Notes under the pieces: generated by a model
The model's input: only the letters and a program-made list of their open reading frames with translations
Told to the model about the DNA's origin: nothing
Database searches by the model: none
Assembly: GCF_000585375.1 (NCBI RefSeq)
Contig: NZ_KK073874.1
Span: 310,001-374,000, forward strand
Direction: 5' to 3'
Length of the DNA: 64,000 nt
Source: Cryptosporangium arvum DSM 44712
GTDB lineage: Bacteria > Actinomycetota > Actinomycetes > Mycobacteriales > Cryptosporangiaceae
Shown: positions 19,116 through 27,545 of the stretch, one piece after another
Numbering within the stretch: the first letter of the stretch is position 1
How the letters are laid out: the number at the start of each line of letters is the position of its first letter
Made by a program: the position numbers and the translations under genes

Positions 19116-20296
19116 CCGCGTCCGCGACGGATCCGGAGGCTCTGGCCGAGCGCGTCCGCAGCCGGCTGATCACGCTCGGGCATCCGCCGACGCCGGCCGC
19201 CGTGGCCACCGCGGTCCGGGCGGAGTACGGCTCGCCGATCGGAGACCGGACGCTGTTCACGCTCACCGCGCGGCTGCACGCCGAACTGGTGGGAGCCGGT
19301 CCGCTGACCGCCCTGCTGGCCGAGCCGACCGTCACCGACGTCCTGGTGAACGGGCCGCAGGAGGTCTGGGTCGACCGGGGCGCCGGCCTCCAGCGGGTGC
19401 ACTGCGATCTCGGTGACGACACCGCGGTGCGCCGGCTGGCCCAGCGGCTCGCGGCGGCGTGCGGGCGCCGGTTGGACGACGCGTCGCCGTTCGTGGACGC
19501 CAAGCTCCCCGACGGCACGCGGCTCCACGCGGCCTTACCGCCGGTGGCGGCCACCGCGGTCCACCTCTCGCTGCGCACCTTCCGGCCGCAGGGCTTCACG
19601 GTGGACGACCTGGTGGCGGCGGGAACGTTCACGCCGGAGTCGGCGGCGATCGCGCGTGCGGTGCTGGCGGCTCGGCTGGCCTTCCTGGTCAGCGGGGGAA
19701 CCGGTAGCGGCAAGACGACGCTGTTGTCCGCGCTGCTGGGCGAGGTGCCCGCGGACGAGCGGCTGGTGATCGTCGAGGACGCGACCGAGCTCCGCCCGGT
19801 CCACCCGCACGTCGTCTCGCTGGAGGCCCGGCCGGCCAACGCCGAAGGCGCGGGGGAGATCGTGGTGCGCACGCTCGTGCGCGAAGCGCTCCGGATGCGT
19901 CCGGACCGGATCGTCGTCGGCGAGTGCCGCGGGCCGGAGATCGCGGAACTGCTCGCCGCGCTCAACACCGGGCACGACGGCGGCGCCGGGACGCTCCACG
20001 CGAACACCCCCGACGCGGTGCCGGCGAGGATCGAGGCGCTCGGCCTGCTCGCGGGTCTCAGCCGTGACGCGGTGCACGCCCAACTGGCCGGCGCGCTGCA
20101 CGTGGTGTTCCACGTGGTCCGGCGGATGCCGGGGGGTGGGCGGCCGGGCTTGCGGATGGTCACCGCTATCGGCGTTTTCGGCGTCGGCCCGGACGGCCGC
20201 GTGGTCGTCCGGCCGGCGTGGCGCCGTGATGGCGGGCCGACGCCCGGGCTCGCCTCGCTGCACGCGCTGCTGGACGCCCGGGGTGGTCGGCGATGA
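19112..20296 (+). CDS. tadA: Tad pilus / secretion ATPase TadA (CpaF family)
   Basis: 394 residues from ATG 19112. Hexameric ATPase that drives Flp pilus assembly. N-terminal helical domain (VTDVLVNGPQEVWVDRG is the CpaF signature), Walker A GGTGSGKTTLLSALLG, Asp box VEDATELRP and Walker B RPDRIVVGECRG, with His box GHDGGAGTLHAN. All catalytic motifs are intact. It overlaps tadB by 4 bp. Confidence 0.95.
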   Translation: MTASATDPEALAERVRSRLITLGHPPTPAAVATAVRAEYGSPIGDRTLFTLTARLHAELVGAGPLTALLAEPTVTDVLVNGPQEVWVDRGAGLQRVHCDLGDDTAVRRLAQRLAAACGRRLDDASPFVDAKLPDGTRLHAALPPVAATAVHLSLRTFRPQGFTVDDLVAAGTFTPESAAIARAVLAARLAFLVSGGTGSGKTTLLSALLGEVPADERLVIVEDATELRPVHPHVVSLEARPANAEGAGEIVVRTLVREALRMRPDRIVVGECRGPEIAELLAALNTGHDGGAGTLHANTPDAVPARIEALGLLAGLSRDAVHAQLAGALHVVFHVVRRMPGGGRPGLRMVTAIGVFGVGPDGRVVVRPAWRRDGGPTPGLASLHALLDARGGRR

Positions 20297-21156
20297 CCGC
20301 GGTGGTTGCGGCGCTGGCGTTGCTCGGGGCGGCGGCGTTGCTGGCCGTGCCCGGTTCGGTGCGTGGACGGCTGCGGGTGGTGGCCCGACCGGCCGGGCCG
20401 TCACCGCGGACCCGGTTGTTGGGAGCCGGTCGTCGCCCTGTGGTGCCTACGCGGTGGCGTGCGCATCTCACGGTGCCACTTCTCGTCCTCACCGCGGTGC
20501 CGACGGCCGCGGCGGTCGGGCCGGTCATCGCCGGGGCGGCGCTGGCCTACGGTCTCGCTGGGCGGCGCGCGTTGCGTCAGCGGGCCGCAGCCAAGGCCGA
20601 CGATGCGCTCCGTGCGCTCGGCGCGGTGGCGCTGGCCGGTCTGGCCGACGATCTCCGCGCCGGCCGGACGCCGTCTGCGGCACTGCACGCGGCGATCGTC
20701 ACGGTCGAGGACGGGCCGGTGACGGCGCCGGCCGCGACCGCGCTGGCCACCGCCCGGATCGCGGTGGTGCGACACCCGTTCGGCGACGTTCCGGCGTTGT
20801 TGCGAGCGGTGCCGGGCCCGCTCGAGCCCGCGTTCCGCCGATTGGCCGCCGCGTGGACACTTGCCGACTGCGGCATCCCGCTCGCCGATGTGGTCGGGCA
20901 GCTCGACGTCGAGTTGCGGCGGCTCCGTCGGCTGAGCGAGCGGGCCGCCGTGCACACCGCCTCGGCGCGGACGACTGCGCGGTTGGTCGCGGGGCTGCCG
21001 GTTCTGGGGCTCGGGATCGGTCAGCTGCTCGGCGCTTCGCCGGTCGCCGTGCTCACCCGGACGCCAGGCGGCGCGGCGTGCGCTGGTGCCGCAGTGGCGC
21101 TGCATTTGATCGGGTTCGCGCTCGCGCGCCGGTTGAGCCGGGTGGTGCTGACGTGA
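20293..21156 (+). CDS. tadB: Tad inner-membrane platform protein TadB
   Basis: 287 residues from ATG 20293. Type II secretion F-domain (GspF/TadB-like). N-terminal helix (VVAALALLGAAALLAV), a second helix pair around residues 55-90, the cytosolic F domain (ADDLRAGRTPSAALHAA) and two C-terminal helices. Overlaps tadA and tadC by 4 bp each. Confidence 0.88.
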   Translation: MTAVVAALALLGAAALLAVPGSVRGRLRVVARPAGPSPRTRLLGAGRRPVVPTRWRAHLTVPLLVLTAVPTAAAVGPVIAGAALAYGLAGRRALRQRAAAKADDALRALGAVALAGLADDLRAGRTPSAALHAAIVTVEDGPVTAPAATALATARIAVVRHPFGDVPALLRAVPGPLEPAFRRLAAAWTLADCGIPLADVVGQLDVELRRLRRLSERAAVHTASARTTARLVAGLPVLGLGIGQLLGASPVAVLTRTPGGAACAGAAVALHLIGFALARRLSRVVLT

Positions 21157-21938
21157 ACGGGTTGTCGGTCGCTGCGGGGTCGATGCTGCTCATCGTCGCC
21201 TTTCTCGTGGCCCGTCCCACCGCTCGCCGACGACTGAAGCGCTCGACGAGGGTGGGTGCGGCGGATGGCTCGGCGGGCGAGGGAGTGGTCGGGTCCGGCG
21301 TTCATCCGGGGGCTTCGGGCGGGCCGGCCGGTTCTGGCGGGTCGGTGGCGTTGCGGTGGGTGGTGCCCTGTTCGGTCGGGCTCGCGGTGGCCGGGCTGGT
21401 CGGGACCTGGTGGGGGCTGATCGTCGGTGCGGCCGTCGGAGTGGGCGTCCATCGGCTCGTGCGACGAATGCCGTCACCGGCGATCAACCGGGAGCGCGAA
21501 GCAGCGGCGGCCGAGCTGCCGTACGCGGTCGACCTCCTCGCCGCCGTGCTGAAGTCCGGCGCCCCGCTGGATCGTGCGGTGGCCGTGGTGGGGGCGGCGA
21601 TCGGCGGCCCGCTGGGGGAGCGGCTCGCGCTCGTCGGCCGGGCACTACGCCTCGGCGTGGTGGGTGAACCGGGCTGGCGCGCTCTGGACGACGTCCCCGG
21701 CGCGGAGGGTTTTGTCCCCGCGGCGGTCCGCGCGGCCGACAGCGGGGCGGCGCTGGCAGCGGCGTGCACCCGGTGCGCAGCCGACCTCCGAGAAGGCCGC
21801 GAAGCGAGAGCGGAGGCCGCGGCGCACCGCGCTGCCGTCTGGGTGGTGCTGCCGCTCGGATTCTGCTTCTTGCCGGCGTTCGTCCTGGTCGGCGTGGTGC
21901 CGATCGTGCTGGGGGTGCTCGATGAGCTGCTCACCTGA
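21153..21938 (+). CDS. tadC: Tad inner-membrane platform protein TadC
   Basis: 261 residues from GTG 21153. F-domain protein partnering TadB: ELPYAVDLLAAVLKSGAPLDRAV then DSGAALAAACTRCAADL, and a final helix VVLPLGFCFLPAFVLVGVVP. A Gly/Ser-rich linker (residues ~35-65) separates the first helix from the rest. Coupled to tadB by GTGA. Confidence 0.88.
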   Translation: MNGLSVAAGSMLLIVAFLVARPTARRRLKRSTRVGAADGSAGEGVVGSGVHPGASGGPAGSGGSVALRWVVPCSVGLAVAGLVGTWWGLIVGAAVGVGVHRLVRRMPSPAINREREAAAAELPYAVDLLAAVLKSGAPLDRAVAVVGAAIGGPLGERLALVGRALRLGVVGEPGWRALDDVPGAEGFVPAAVRAADSGAALAAACTRCAADLREGREARAEAAAHRAAVWVVLPLGFCFLPAFVLVGVVPIVLGVLDELLT

Positions 21939-22012
21939 GCGCGGTCGCCGGAGCGCGGCGGGCGTCGGCGGAGAGTTGCCGGGGACGTCCCGGCCGATGA
22001 GAGGAGATGCCG

Positions 22013-22201
22013 ATGAACTCGGGCCTTCGGGGCGCGATGCGACGGATCCGGCTGGCGGGAGAGGCCGGAATGAGCACCGCCGAGTACGCCGTCGGAACGA
22101 TCGCCGCGGTGGCGTTCGCCGGAGTGCTGTTGAAGGTCGTGACCTCGCCGACGGTGCAGTCGGCGCTGACCGCGATTCTCGCGAAGGCGCTGAAGGGGTA
22201 G
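22013..22201 (+). CDS. Flp-family pilin (DUF4244-type)
   Basis: 62 residues from ATG 22013; ATG 22007 is only one base after GAGAGGAG, so the second ATG is better spaced. A basic leader ends in Gly before MSTAEYAVG, the prepilin-peptidase-like site with conserved Glu and Tyr, followed by one hydrophobic helix (TIAAVAFAGVLLKVV). It is the structural subunit of the Tad/Flp pilus, equivalent to Rv3656c. No prepilin peptidase gene lies in the window. Confidence 0.9.
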   Translation: MNSGLRGAMRRIRLAGEAGMSTAEYAVGTIAAVAFAGVLLKVVTSPTVQSALTAILAKALKG

Positions 22202-22212
22202 AACGCGGGTCG

Positions 22213-22941
22213 GTGACCGCGGAGCTGGCGGCCGCGCTGCCGATCGTGGTGCTGCTGTTGACCGCCGGCCTGACGGTGCTGGCCGCGACCACCACGCACC
22301 TCCGTTGCGTCGACGCTGCGCGGGAGGCCGCCCGCGCAGCGTCACGCGGCGACCCGACGGCGGCGGACATCGGCCGGCGTGTGGCACCGCCGGGCGCGAC
22401 GGTCCGGGTCATGCGGGAAGGGGATCTGGTGCGGGTCACTGTCACGGCGCCGCTGCCGGCGATCGGTCGGTCGTGGCCGGGGGAGCTGACAGCCACCGCA
22501 GTAGCCGAGCCCGAGCCCGGCTCGGAGTCCCAGCCGGGGTTCAAGTCCCAGCCGGGGTTCGAGTCCCAGCCGGGGTTCGGGTCCCAGCCGGGGTTCGGGT
22601 CCCAGCCTGGGGCCGGGTCCCAGCCTGGGGCCGGGTCCCAGCCTGGGGCCGGGTCCCAGCCTGGGGCCGGGTCCGGGGCTGAGCCCGAGTCCTCTTCGCG
22701 GTCCCGGCCACAATTCGGATCCGGCTCTGGGTCGGTGTCCGGGGCCGGGTCGGTGTCTGGGCGCGCGCCGGTGTCTGGGGCAGAGGCTGGGGTTGGGGCT
22801 GTCCCTGGGCTTGAGTCCGGGTCTGGGGGTGAGGTCTCATCCGGGGGCGAGCCTCGATCTGTATCCGAACGCGGCCTGCTGTCTGAGTCCGGGGCCGAGT
22901 CCGGACTCCGGCGCGGGCCTCAGCGCAAGGCGGTGCCGTGA
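22213..22941 (+). CDS. TadE-like pseudopilin with expanded repeat tail
   Basis: 242 residues from GTG 22213, 11 bases after the pilin stop. Residues 1-100 are TadE-like: VTAELAAALPIVVLLLTAG with the conserved Glu, then CVDAAREAARAASRG. The remaining ~140 residues are low-complexity: eight copies of (x)SQPG(F/A) and a Ser/Gly/Glu-rich tail, absent from the ~125-residue mycobacterial homologue. The tail would lie outside the membrane. The stop overlaps the next gene (GTGA). Confidence 0.82.
   Translation: MTAELAAALPIVVLLLTAGLTVLAATTTHLRCVDAAREAARAASRGDPTAADIGRRVAPPGATVRVMREGDLVRVTVTAPLPAIGRSWPGELTATAVAEPEPGSESQPGFKSQPGFESQPGFGSQPGFGSQPGAGSQPGAGSQPGAGSQPGAGSGAEPESSSRSRPQFGSGSGSVSGAGSVSGRAPVSGAEAGVGAVPGLESGSGGEVSSGGEPRSVSERGLLSESGAESGLRRGPQRKAVP
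22525..22668 (+). repeat. Eight 18-bp tandem repeats in the TadE-like gene
   Basis: Eight consecutive units related to GGGTCCCAGCCTGGGGCC encode ESQPGF, KSQPGF, ESQPGF, GSQPGF and four identical GSQPGA. The last four units are perfect or nearly perfect at the DNA level, indicating recent expansion or homogenisation. The unit keeps the reading frame. Confidence 0.92.
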
Positions 22942-23300
22942 CCGACTCGCGGGGGAGTGCCTCGGTGCTGGCCCTCGGCGTTGGACTGGCGCTGCTGCTG
23001 GTCGGGCTGGGATTCCAAAGCGTCGGAGCCGCTGCGGTCGCCCGTCATCGTGCCGGACTAGCGGCCGATCTAGCCGCACTCTCCGGCGCCTTGCACGTCG
23101 CGGAAGGCGCCTCGGCAGCCTGCGTCCGGGCTGCCGCACTCGCCGCCGAGAACGGCGCGACGCTCACCGAATGCACGACAACCGGCACGCACGTGATCGT
23201 CACCACGGCCGTCCCGCCAACCGGCCCGGCCGCCCTGATCGGTCGAGCCACCGCCACTGCCCACGCCGGCCCAGTGATTCCGCCCGTCCGGCCGCCGTGA
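22938..23300 (+). CDS. Helicase/secretion-neighbourhood TadE-like protein
   Basis: 120 residues from GTG 22938. N-terminal GSASVLALGVGLALLLVGLGF membrane segment (SASVL resembles the TadE/TadG start), then AARHRAGLAADLAALSGA, typical of TadE/Rv3654c-like proteins, and a small extracytoplasmic domain with two Cys (possible disulfide). Last gene of the tad operon; no terminator is obvious downstream. Confidence 0.85.
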   Translation: MTDSRGSASVLALGVGLALLLVGLGFQSVGAAAVARHRAGLAADLAALSGALHVAEGASAACVRAAALAAENGATLTECTTTGTHVIVTTAVPPTGPAALIGRATATAHAGPVIPPVRPP

Positions 23301-23556
23301 AGCCGATCGGGTCAGCCTTACCACCCGCTCCCGGCAACTCGCTCGTTCGACCCGCGAAGGCGCGAAGTGGCAGTGGTACCGAACATGTCAGCTCGCGTGC
23401 AAGCCAGCACGTGGCGCATGCGGCGGCCGAGACCGGGATCGACAGGTGTTGATCACGGTGTCGAAGCGGGCCGGCCGGACCCGGCGTGTCAGGACCGAGC
23501 ACGTCATCTTCGGTGGCCCCTCACTCAGCTGCGTAAAGCCCGGCGCGCAGGAGTCC

Positions 23557-23620
23557 GCTGAGTTGGTGGGGCGCTGAGTTGGAGGGGCGCTGAGTTGGAG
23601 GGGCGCTGAGTTGGAGGGGC
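23557..23620. repeat. 16-bp tandem repeat, four copies
   Basis: GCTGAGTTGGAGGGGC is repeated four times head to tail; the first copy has one change (GTGG for GAGG). Diverged relatives of the unit continue to about 23710. The 16-bp period is not a multiple of three, consistent with non-coding DNA. Confidence 0.92.
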
Positions 23621-23984
23621 GCCGAGGCGGAAGACCGGCGAGTTGGACGGCTGACGAGTCGGTAGGCCGGTCAGCCGGTGGAAGGCAGTGAGTCGGGAGG
23701 CGATGAGTCAGGGGGTCCATGGGGTCAGAGAGCTCAATAAGTCGAAGGCTCGGCGAAATATGAGGTCCGGCGGCTCAGGAGTCTGTGCTGTCCGGATGCC
23801 CGACACCGATGCTCCTGCTCGCTGAGCACGAATGCACCAGTCGCATCCGGCCCGACCCTTTGAAGCCTGGGCAGTGCGGCGCGCCGGAGGGCGGCAGGTC
23901 AAGAGATGCAGCGCTTGAGAGGGTGTCGCAACCCAGGCGGTATGGCGGAGCAGAAGGTGTGGAGGTGCGGCGGAGCGGGAGGTG

Positions 23985-24250
23985 TGGCGACCTGGGAGGT
24001 GCGGCGCGCTAGGAAGTGCGGAGGCCGGAAAGTACGACGGCCCGCGAAGCGCGGCGGCTGGTAAGTGCGGAGACCCGGAAGCTCGAGGGCCTAGCAAGCG
24101 GAGCCCAGCGAACGGAGCCCGGGAGGTGCGGCGCGCTGGGAACTGCGGCGGTCCGGAAAGTGCGGCGGCCCGGAAAGTGCGGAGCCTGGAGGTGTGGCGC
24201 GCTGGGGATTGCGGCGGCCCGGATGCCCCGCGGCCCGGATGCCCCACGAC
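23985..24250. repeat. Degenerate ~17-bp repeat cluster
   Basis: Variants of GGAAAGTGCGGCGGCCC recur about a dozen times, mixed with a longer unit containing GGAGGTGCGGCGCGCT at about 23993, 24121 and 24190. Copies are imperfect and irregularly spaced, unlike CRISPR. Confidence 0.7.
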
Positions 24251-24279
24251 CCAGGACGCCCCAACAACCAGATGAGACA

Positions 24280-24615
24280 TCAAGACCCGAGGCGGCCGCC
24301 GAAGTACACCTGCGTCTCCACCAGCTGCCCATCCCTCACCCGGGAAACCTCGGCATTCCGGTACCGCCCACTCTCCACCACGTACTCGTACAACAGAAAA
24401 ACCTCACCACCCCCGAGATCGACCACGTGTACGACCTCCTGTTCAGCGAACCGATCCGCTGTCGGAAAGCACCTCTCGAGGAAGGTCGCCTTGTCGATCC
24501 CGGCATCCTGCGGACTGAAGAACACATAATCCGACGCCAACAGCGCCGACGCTGCGTCCAGGTCCTGCGCCCGATACGCCGCCATCGAGGCTCGCACTAC
24601 CTCGACCGGGGTCAT
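24280..24615 (-). CDS. NTF2-like (SnoaL-type) small protein
   Basis: 111 residues from ATG 24615, overlapping the stop of the TldE gene (ATGA). The pattern VEVVRASMAAYRAQDLDAASALLASDYVFFSPQ and the C-terminal strands (FLLYEYVVESGRYRN, VRDGQLVETQVYFGG) match the NTF2/SnoaL fold, which includes cyclases, isomerases and binding proteins. Being the last gene of the tldD-tldE operon, it may act with these proteases; the role is unknown. Confidence 0.78.
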   Translation of the reverse strand: MTPVEVVRASMAAYRAQDLDAASALLASDYVFFSPQDAGIDKATFLERCFPTADRFAEQEVVHVVDLGGGEVFLLYEYVVESGRYRNAEVSRVRDGQLVETQVYFGGRLGS

Positions 24616-26000
24616 GACGCCGGCGAGACACTGCTCATGTTGAAGTCCGGCACCCGGAGGGCCGGCATCGCGGTGCGGTGGAAGTAGTCGCCCCACTCCC
24701 GGGAGAACGCGGGACTCGTCACCGAGGCACCCGCGAACCGGGACAGCAGATCAACCGGCGACTCGTTGAAGCGGAAGTTGTTCACCGCTCCGACCACCTC
24801 CCCGCCCTCGACCAGGTACACCCCGTCCCGGGTGAGGCCGGTCAGCAGCAGCGTCTGGGGGTCCACCTCGCGGATGTACCAGAGGCACGTGAGCAGCAGC
24901 CCGCGGTCGACTCCGGCGACCAGATCGTCGAGACCGCCGGACGCGCCGCCGACCTCCATCACCAGGTTGCCGATGACCGGTGTCACGGGCAGGCCGGTGA
25001 TCTCCGCCGAGCGGCGGGTCTGCAGCAGCGCGGCGAGCGAACCGTCACGTATCCAGTCGGTCGGCTCCAGCGGCAATCCGTTGTCGAACACGCTGCTCGT
25101 CCCGGAGGACGCCTGGGCCAGGACGAACGGCGCGGAGGACAGCCCGGCCGCGCCGGGGTCGGAGCGCAGGGTCACGGGGTGAGGCGTCAGGCGTTCGCCG
25201 ACGCGGGTGCCGCCGCCGGGGCGGGAGAACACCGTGCGTCCCTCGTGGGCCGAGCGGGCGCTCATGTTCCAGTACGCGTAGATCATCAGGTCGGCTACGG
25301 CGGTCGGCGGCAGCACCGTGTCGTAGCGCCCTGGCTCCAGGTCGATCCGGCGCGCGGACCACGCCAGCCGCTGCGCGAGTTCGGCGTCCAGCGACGCGAT
25401 CGACACGTCGGAGAAGTCGCGGGTCGCCTGACCCACCCAGGCGGAGCGGCTCAGGTCGGACCCGACCTTGCCGGTGATGCCGATGTGCCCCTGCGGCTGG
25501 GCGTGGCGCAGCCGCAGGCCGGTCGAGGTGCCCAGGTAGTACGTGTCGACCTCGTGCTCCACGAACCCGTACAGCAGCCGGTCGGCCCCGCGGGCGGCGC
25601 CGAACGCGTCGCCGAGAGCCGGAGCCACGGACGAGAACACGTCGATCGACGTCTCGGTGGGCGGCAGGTCCCAGTCGGCGGCGGCGCCACCCGGCACCAG
25701 CGGCTGGGCGTCGTCGGCCGCGCCGTTGCCCCGCGCGGTCTCCTCCGCGGCCCGCACGAGCGACTCCAGCTCGTCCGTGGCCACCGTGGTGCGCGACACG
25801 GCGCCGCTCGCGACCCCGGTGCCGGTTCCGACCGTCGCGATGACGGTGATCGACCGTGAACGCATGACGCCGTTCGTCGTCAGCGTGTTCGTCGCCCAGC
25901 GGAGGTTCGCGCTCGTCGACTCGCCGGCGATGACGATGCACCCGTCGCTCTTCGAGAGGGCCAGCGCCCGCTCGACCAGATCCTGCGCGCTGGTGGTCAT
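24612..26000 (-). CDS. pmbA: TldE/PmbA-type metalloprotease subunit
   Basis: 462 residues from ATG 26000. TldE-like half of the TldD/TldE heterodimer, which degrades unfolded or modified peptides. N-terminal part LRWATNTLTTNGVMRSRSI and C-terminal GVYLVEGGEVVGAVNNFRFNES match the family. It lacks the HExxxH zinc motif, as expected for TldE. Start overlaps the end of tldD (4 bp), so the pair is coupled. Confidence 0.92.
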   Translation of the reverse strand: MTTSAQDLVERALALSKSDGCIVIAGESTSANLRWATNTLTTNGVMRSRSITVIATVGTGTGVASGAVSRTTVATDELESLVRAAEETARGNGAADDAQPLVPGGAAADWDLPPTETSIDVFSSVAPALGDAFGAARGADRLLYGFVEHEVDTYYLGTSTGLRLRHAQPQGHIGITGKVGSDLSRSAWVGQATRDFSDVSIASLDAELAQRLAWSARRIDLEPGRYDTVLPPTAVADLMIYAYWNMSARSAHEGRTVFSRPGGGTRVGERLTPHPVTLRSDPGAAGLSSAPFVLAQASSGTSSVFDNGLPLEPTDWIRDGSLAALLQTRRSAEITGLPVTPVIGNLVMEVGGASGGLDDLVAGVDRGLLLTCLWYIREVDPQTLLLTGLTRDGVYLVEGGEVVGAVNNFRFNESPVDLLSRFAGASVTSPAFSREWGDYFHRTAMPALRVPDFNMSSVSPAS

Positions 26001-27517
26001 CGCCCGCCCTCCTGCACCGTGTTGAGGATCGCGACGTCGCGGAACAGCGCGCTCGGGCAGCCGTGCGACACCGGCGCCACCTGGCCCGGCTGGGCCTTGC
26101 CGCAGTTGAACGCGCCGCCGAGAACCCAGGTCGACGGGCCGCCGACGGCCTCCATCGATCCCCAGAAATCCAGCGTGTTGCTCTGGTAGGCCACGTCACG
26201 CAGCTGCCCGGCCAGGCGGCCGTTGCGGATCTCGAAGAAGCGCTGGCCGGTGAACTGGAAGTTGTAGCGCTGCATGTCGATCGACCAGGACTTGTCGCCG
26301 ACCACGTAGATCCCGCGCTCGACCCCGCTGATCAGGTCCGCGGTCGACACGTCCGACGACGCAGGGGCCAGCGACACGTTCGCCATCCGCTGGATCGGCA
26401 CGTGCCCGGGCGAGTCCGCGAACGCGCACCCGTTGGACCGGGACACCCCGAGCTGCGCCCCCAGCAGCGCGGCCATCCGCCGGTCCAACTGGTAACCCAC
26501 CAGGGTGCCGGAGCGCACGATGTCCCACGACTGCCCGGCCACGCCCTCGTCGTCCCAGCCGACCGTGGCCAGGCCGTGCTCGACGGTGCGGTCGCCGGTG
26601 ACGTCCATGACGCCGGAGCCGTACCGCAGCGTGCCGATCTGGTCGGGGGTCGCGAACGAGGTGCCGGCGTAGTTGGCCTCGTAGCCGAGCGCGCGGTCGA
26701 GTTCGGTGGCGTGGCCGACCGACTCGTGGATCGTCAGCCACAGGTTCGACGGGTCGACCACCAGGTCGTAACGGCCCGGCTCGACGCTGGGCGCCGCCAT
26801 CTTCTCGGCCAGCAGGGAGGGCAGCGAAGCCAGCTCGGTGTCCCAGTCCCAGCCGGTGCCGGTGAGGTACTCCCAGCCGCGGCCGACGGGCGGCGCGATG
26901 CTGTCCATCGTCTCGAACCGGCCGCTCTCGGCGTCCACCGACAGCGCCTGGATGCTCGGATTCACGCGCACTCGCTGCTGGGTGACGACCGTCCCCGCGG
27001 TGTCGGCGTAGAACTTGCCCTCGAGCACCTGGGAGAGCCCGGCGGTCACGTGGCTGATGCCGGCTGCCCCCAGCAGGCGCTGGGAGTACTCCGCCAGCAG
27101 CGCGACCTTCTCGGTCTCCGGCACGTCGAACGGGTTCACGAGATACGACGAGATCCACTGCGCGTCCTGGTACACCGGCTCGGCGGCCAGCTCGATCCGC
27201 TCGGTGCTCATCCGGGCGCTGACTTTCGCCACCTGTACTGCCGTCGAAGCCGCCGCGACGACCGCGTCCACGGTCAGGTCGACGCCGGCCGCGAAGCCCC
27301 AGGCGCCGTCGTGCACGACACGCACGGCGAAGCCGACGTCTTCGCCGTCGTGGCTGCCTTCGAGGCGTCCGTCGCGCAGCGACAGCCCCTGCGAACGCAG
27401 TCGTTCGAGGCGGAAGTCCGCATGGCTCGCACCGAGGTCACGAGCCCTCTGCAGGGCTGCGTCGGCTAGTGCCGTGCGGGGTAGGGCGAGGAAACGCTGA
27501 TCGATCTCGTGCGCCAC
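25997..27517 (-). CDS. tldD: TldD-type metalloprotease subunit
   Basis: 506 residues from GTG 27517. The catalytic zinc motif is HESVGHATELDR (HExxxH), C-terminal signature YVVGDKSWSIDMQRYNFQFT and FNCGKAQPGQ. With TldE it forms a protease cavity that in other bacteria matures modified peptides such as microcin B17 and degrades CcdA. No peptide-precursor gene is recognisable beside it. An in-frame start further upstream (27619) has no better ribosome site. Confidence 0.93.
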   Translation of the reverse strand: MAHEIDQRFLALPRTALADAALQRARDLGASHADFRLERLRSQGLSLRDGRLEGSHDGEDVGFAVRVVHDGAWGFAAGVDLTVDAVVAAASTAVQVAKVSARMSTERIELAAEPVYQDAQWISSYLVNPFDVPETEKVALLAEYSQRLLGAAGISHVTAGLSQVLEGKFYADTAGTVVTQQRVRVNPSIQALSVDAESGRFETMDSIAPPVGRGWEYLTGTGWDWDTELASLPSLLAEKMAAPSVEPGRYDLVVDPSNLWLTIHESVGHATELDRALGYEANYAGTSFATPDQIGTLRYGSGVMDVTGDRTVEHGLATVGWDDEGVAGQSWDIVRSGTLVGYQLDRRMAALLGAQLGVSRSNGCAFADSPGHVPIQRMANVSLAPASSDVSTADLISGVERGIYVVGDKSWSIDMQRYNFQFTGQRFFEIRNGRLAGQLRDVAYQSNTLDFWGSMEAVGGPSTWVLGGAFNCGKAQPGQVAPVSHGCPSALFRDVAILNTVQEGGR

Positions 27518-27545
27518 CCGACCGACATTAGCCTCTTCCGAGCTA

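Larger units (their letters stand above)
23301..24279. other. Gene-free repeat-rich interval
   Basis: Nearly 1 kb between the tad operon and the convergent NTF2-like gene. No frame has a recognisable protein; the longest frames are low-complexity translations of repeats. Two different minisatellite regions occur (23557-23620 and about 23990-24250) with looser GAGT/GGCG motifs between them. It looks like a degraded or expanding non-coding junction. Confidence 0.65.

Noticed and set aside
23708..24283. A 191-residue minus-strand frame in the repeat-rich gap
   Set aside because: The translation is a low-complexity readout of short repeats (SAPHLP, RHTSR variants); no domain and no ribosome site.
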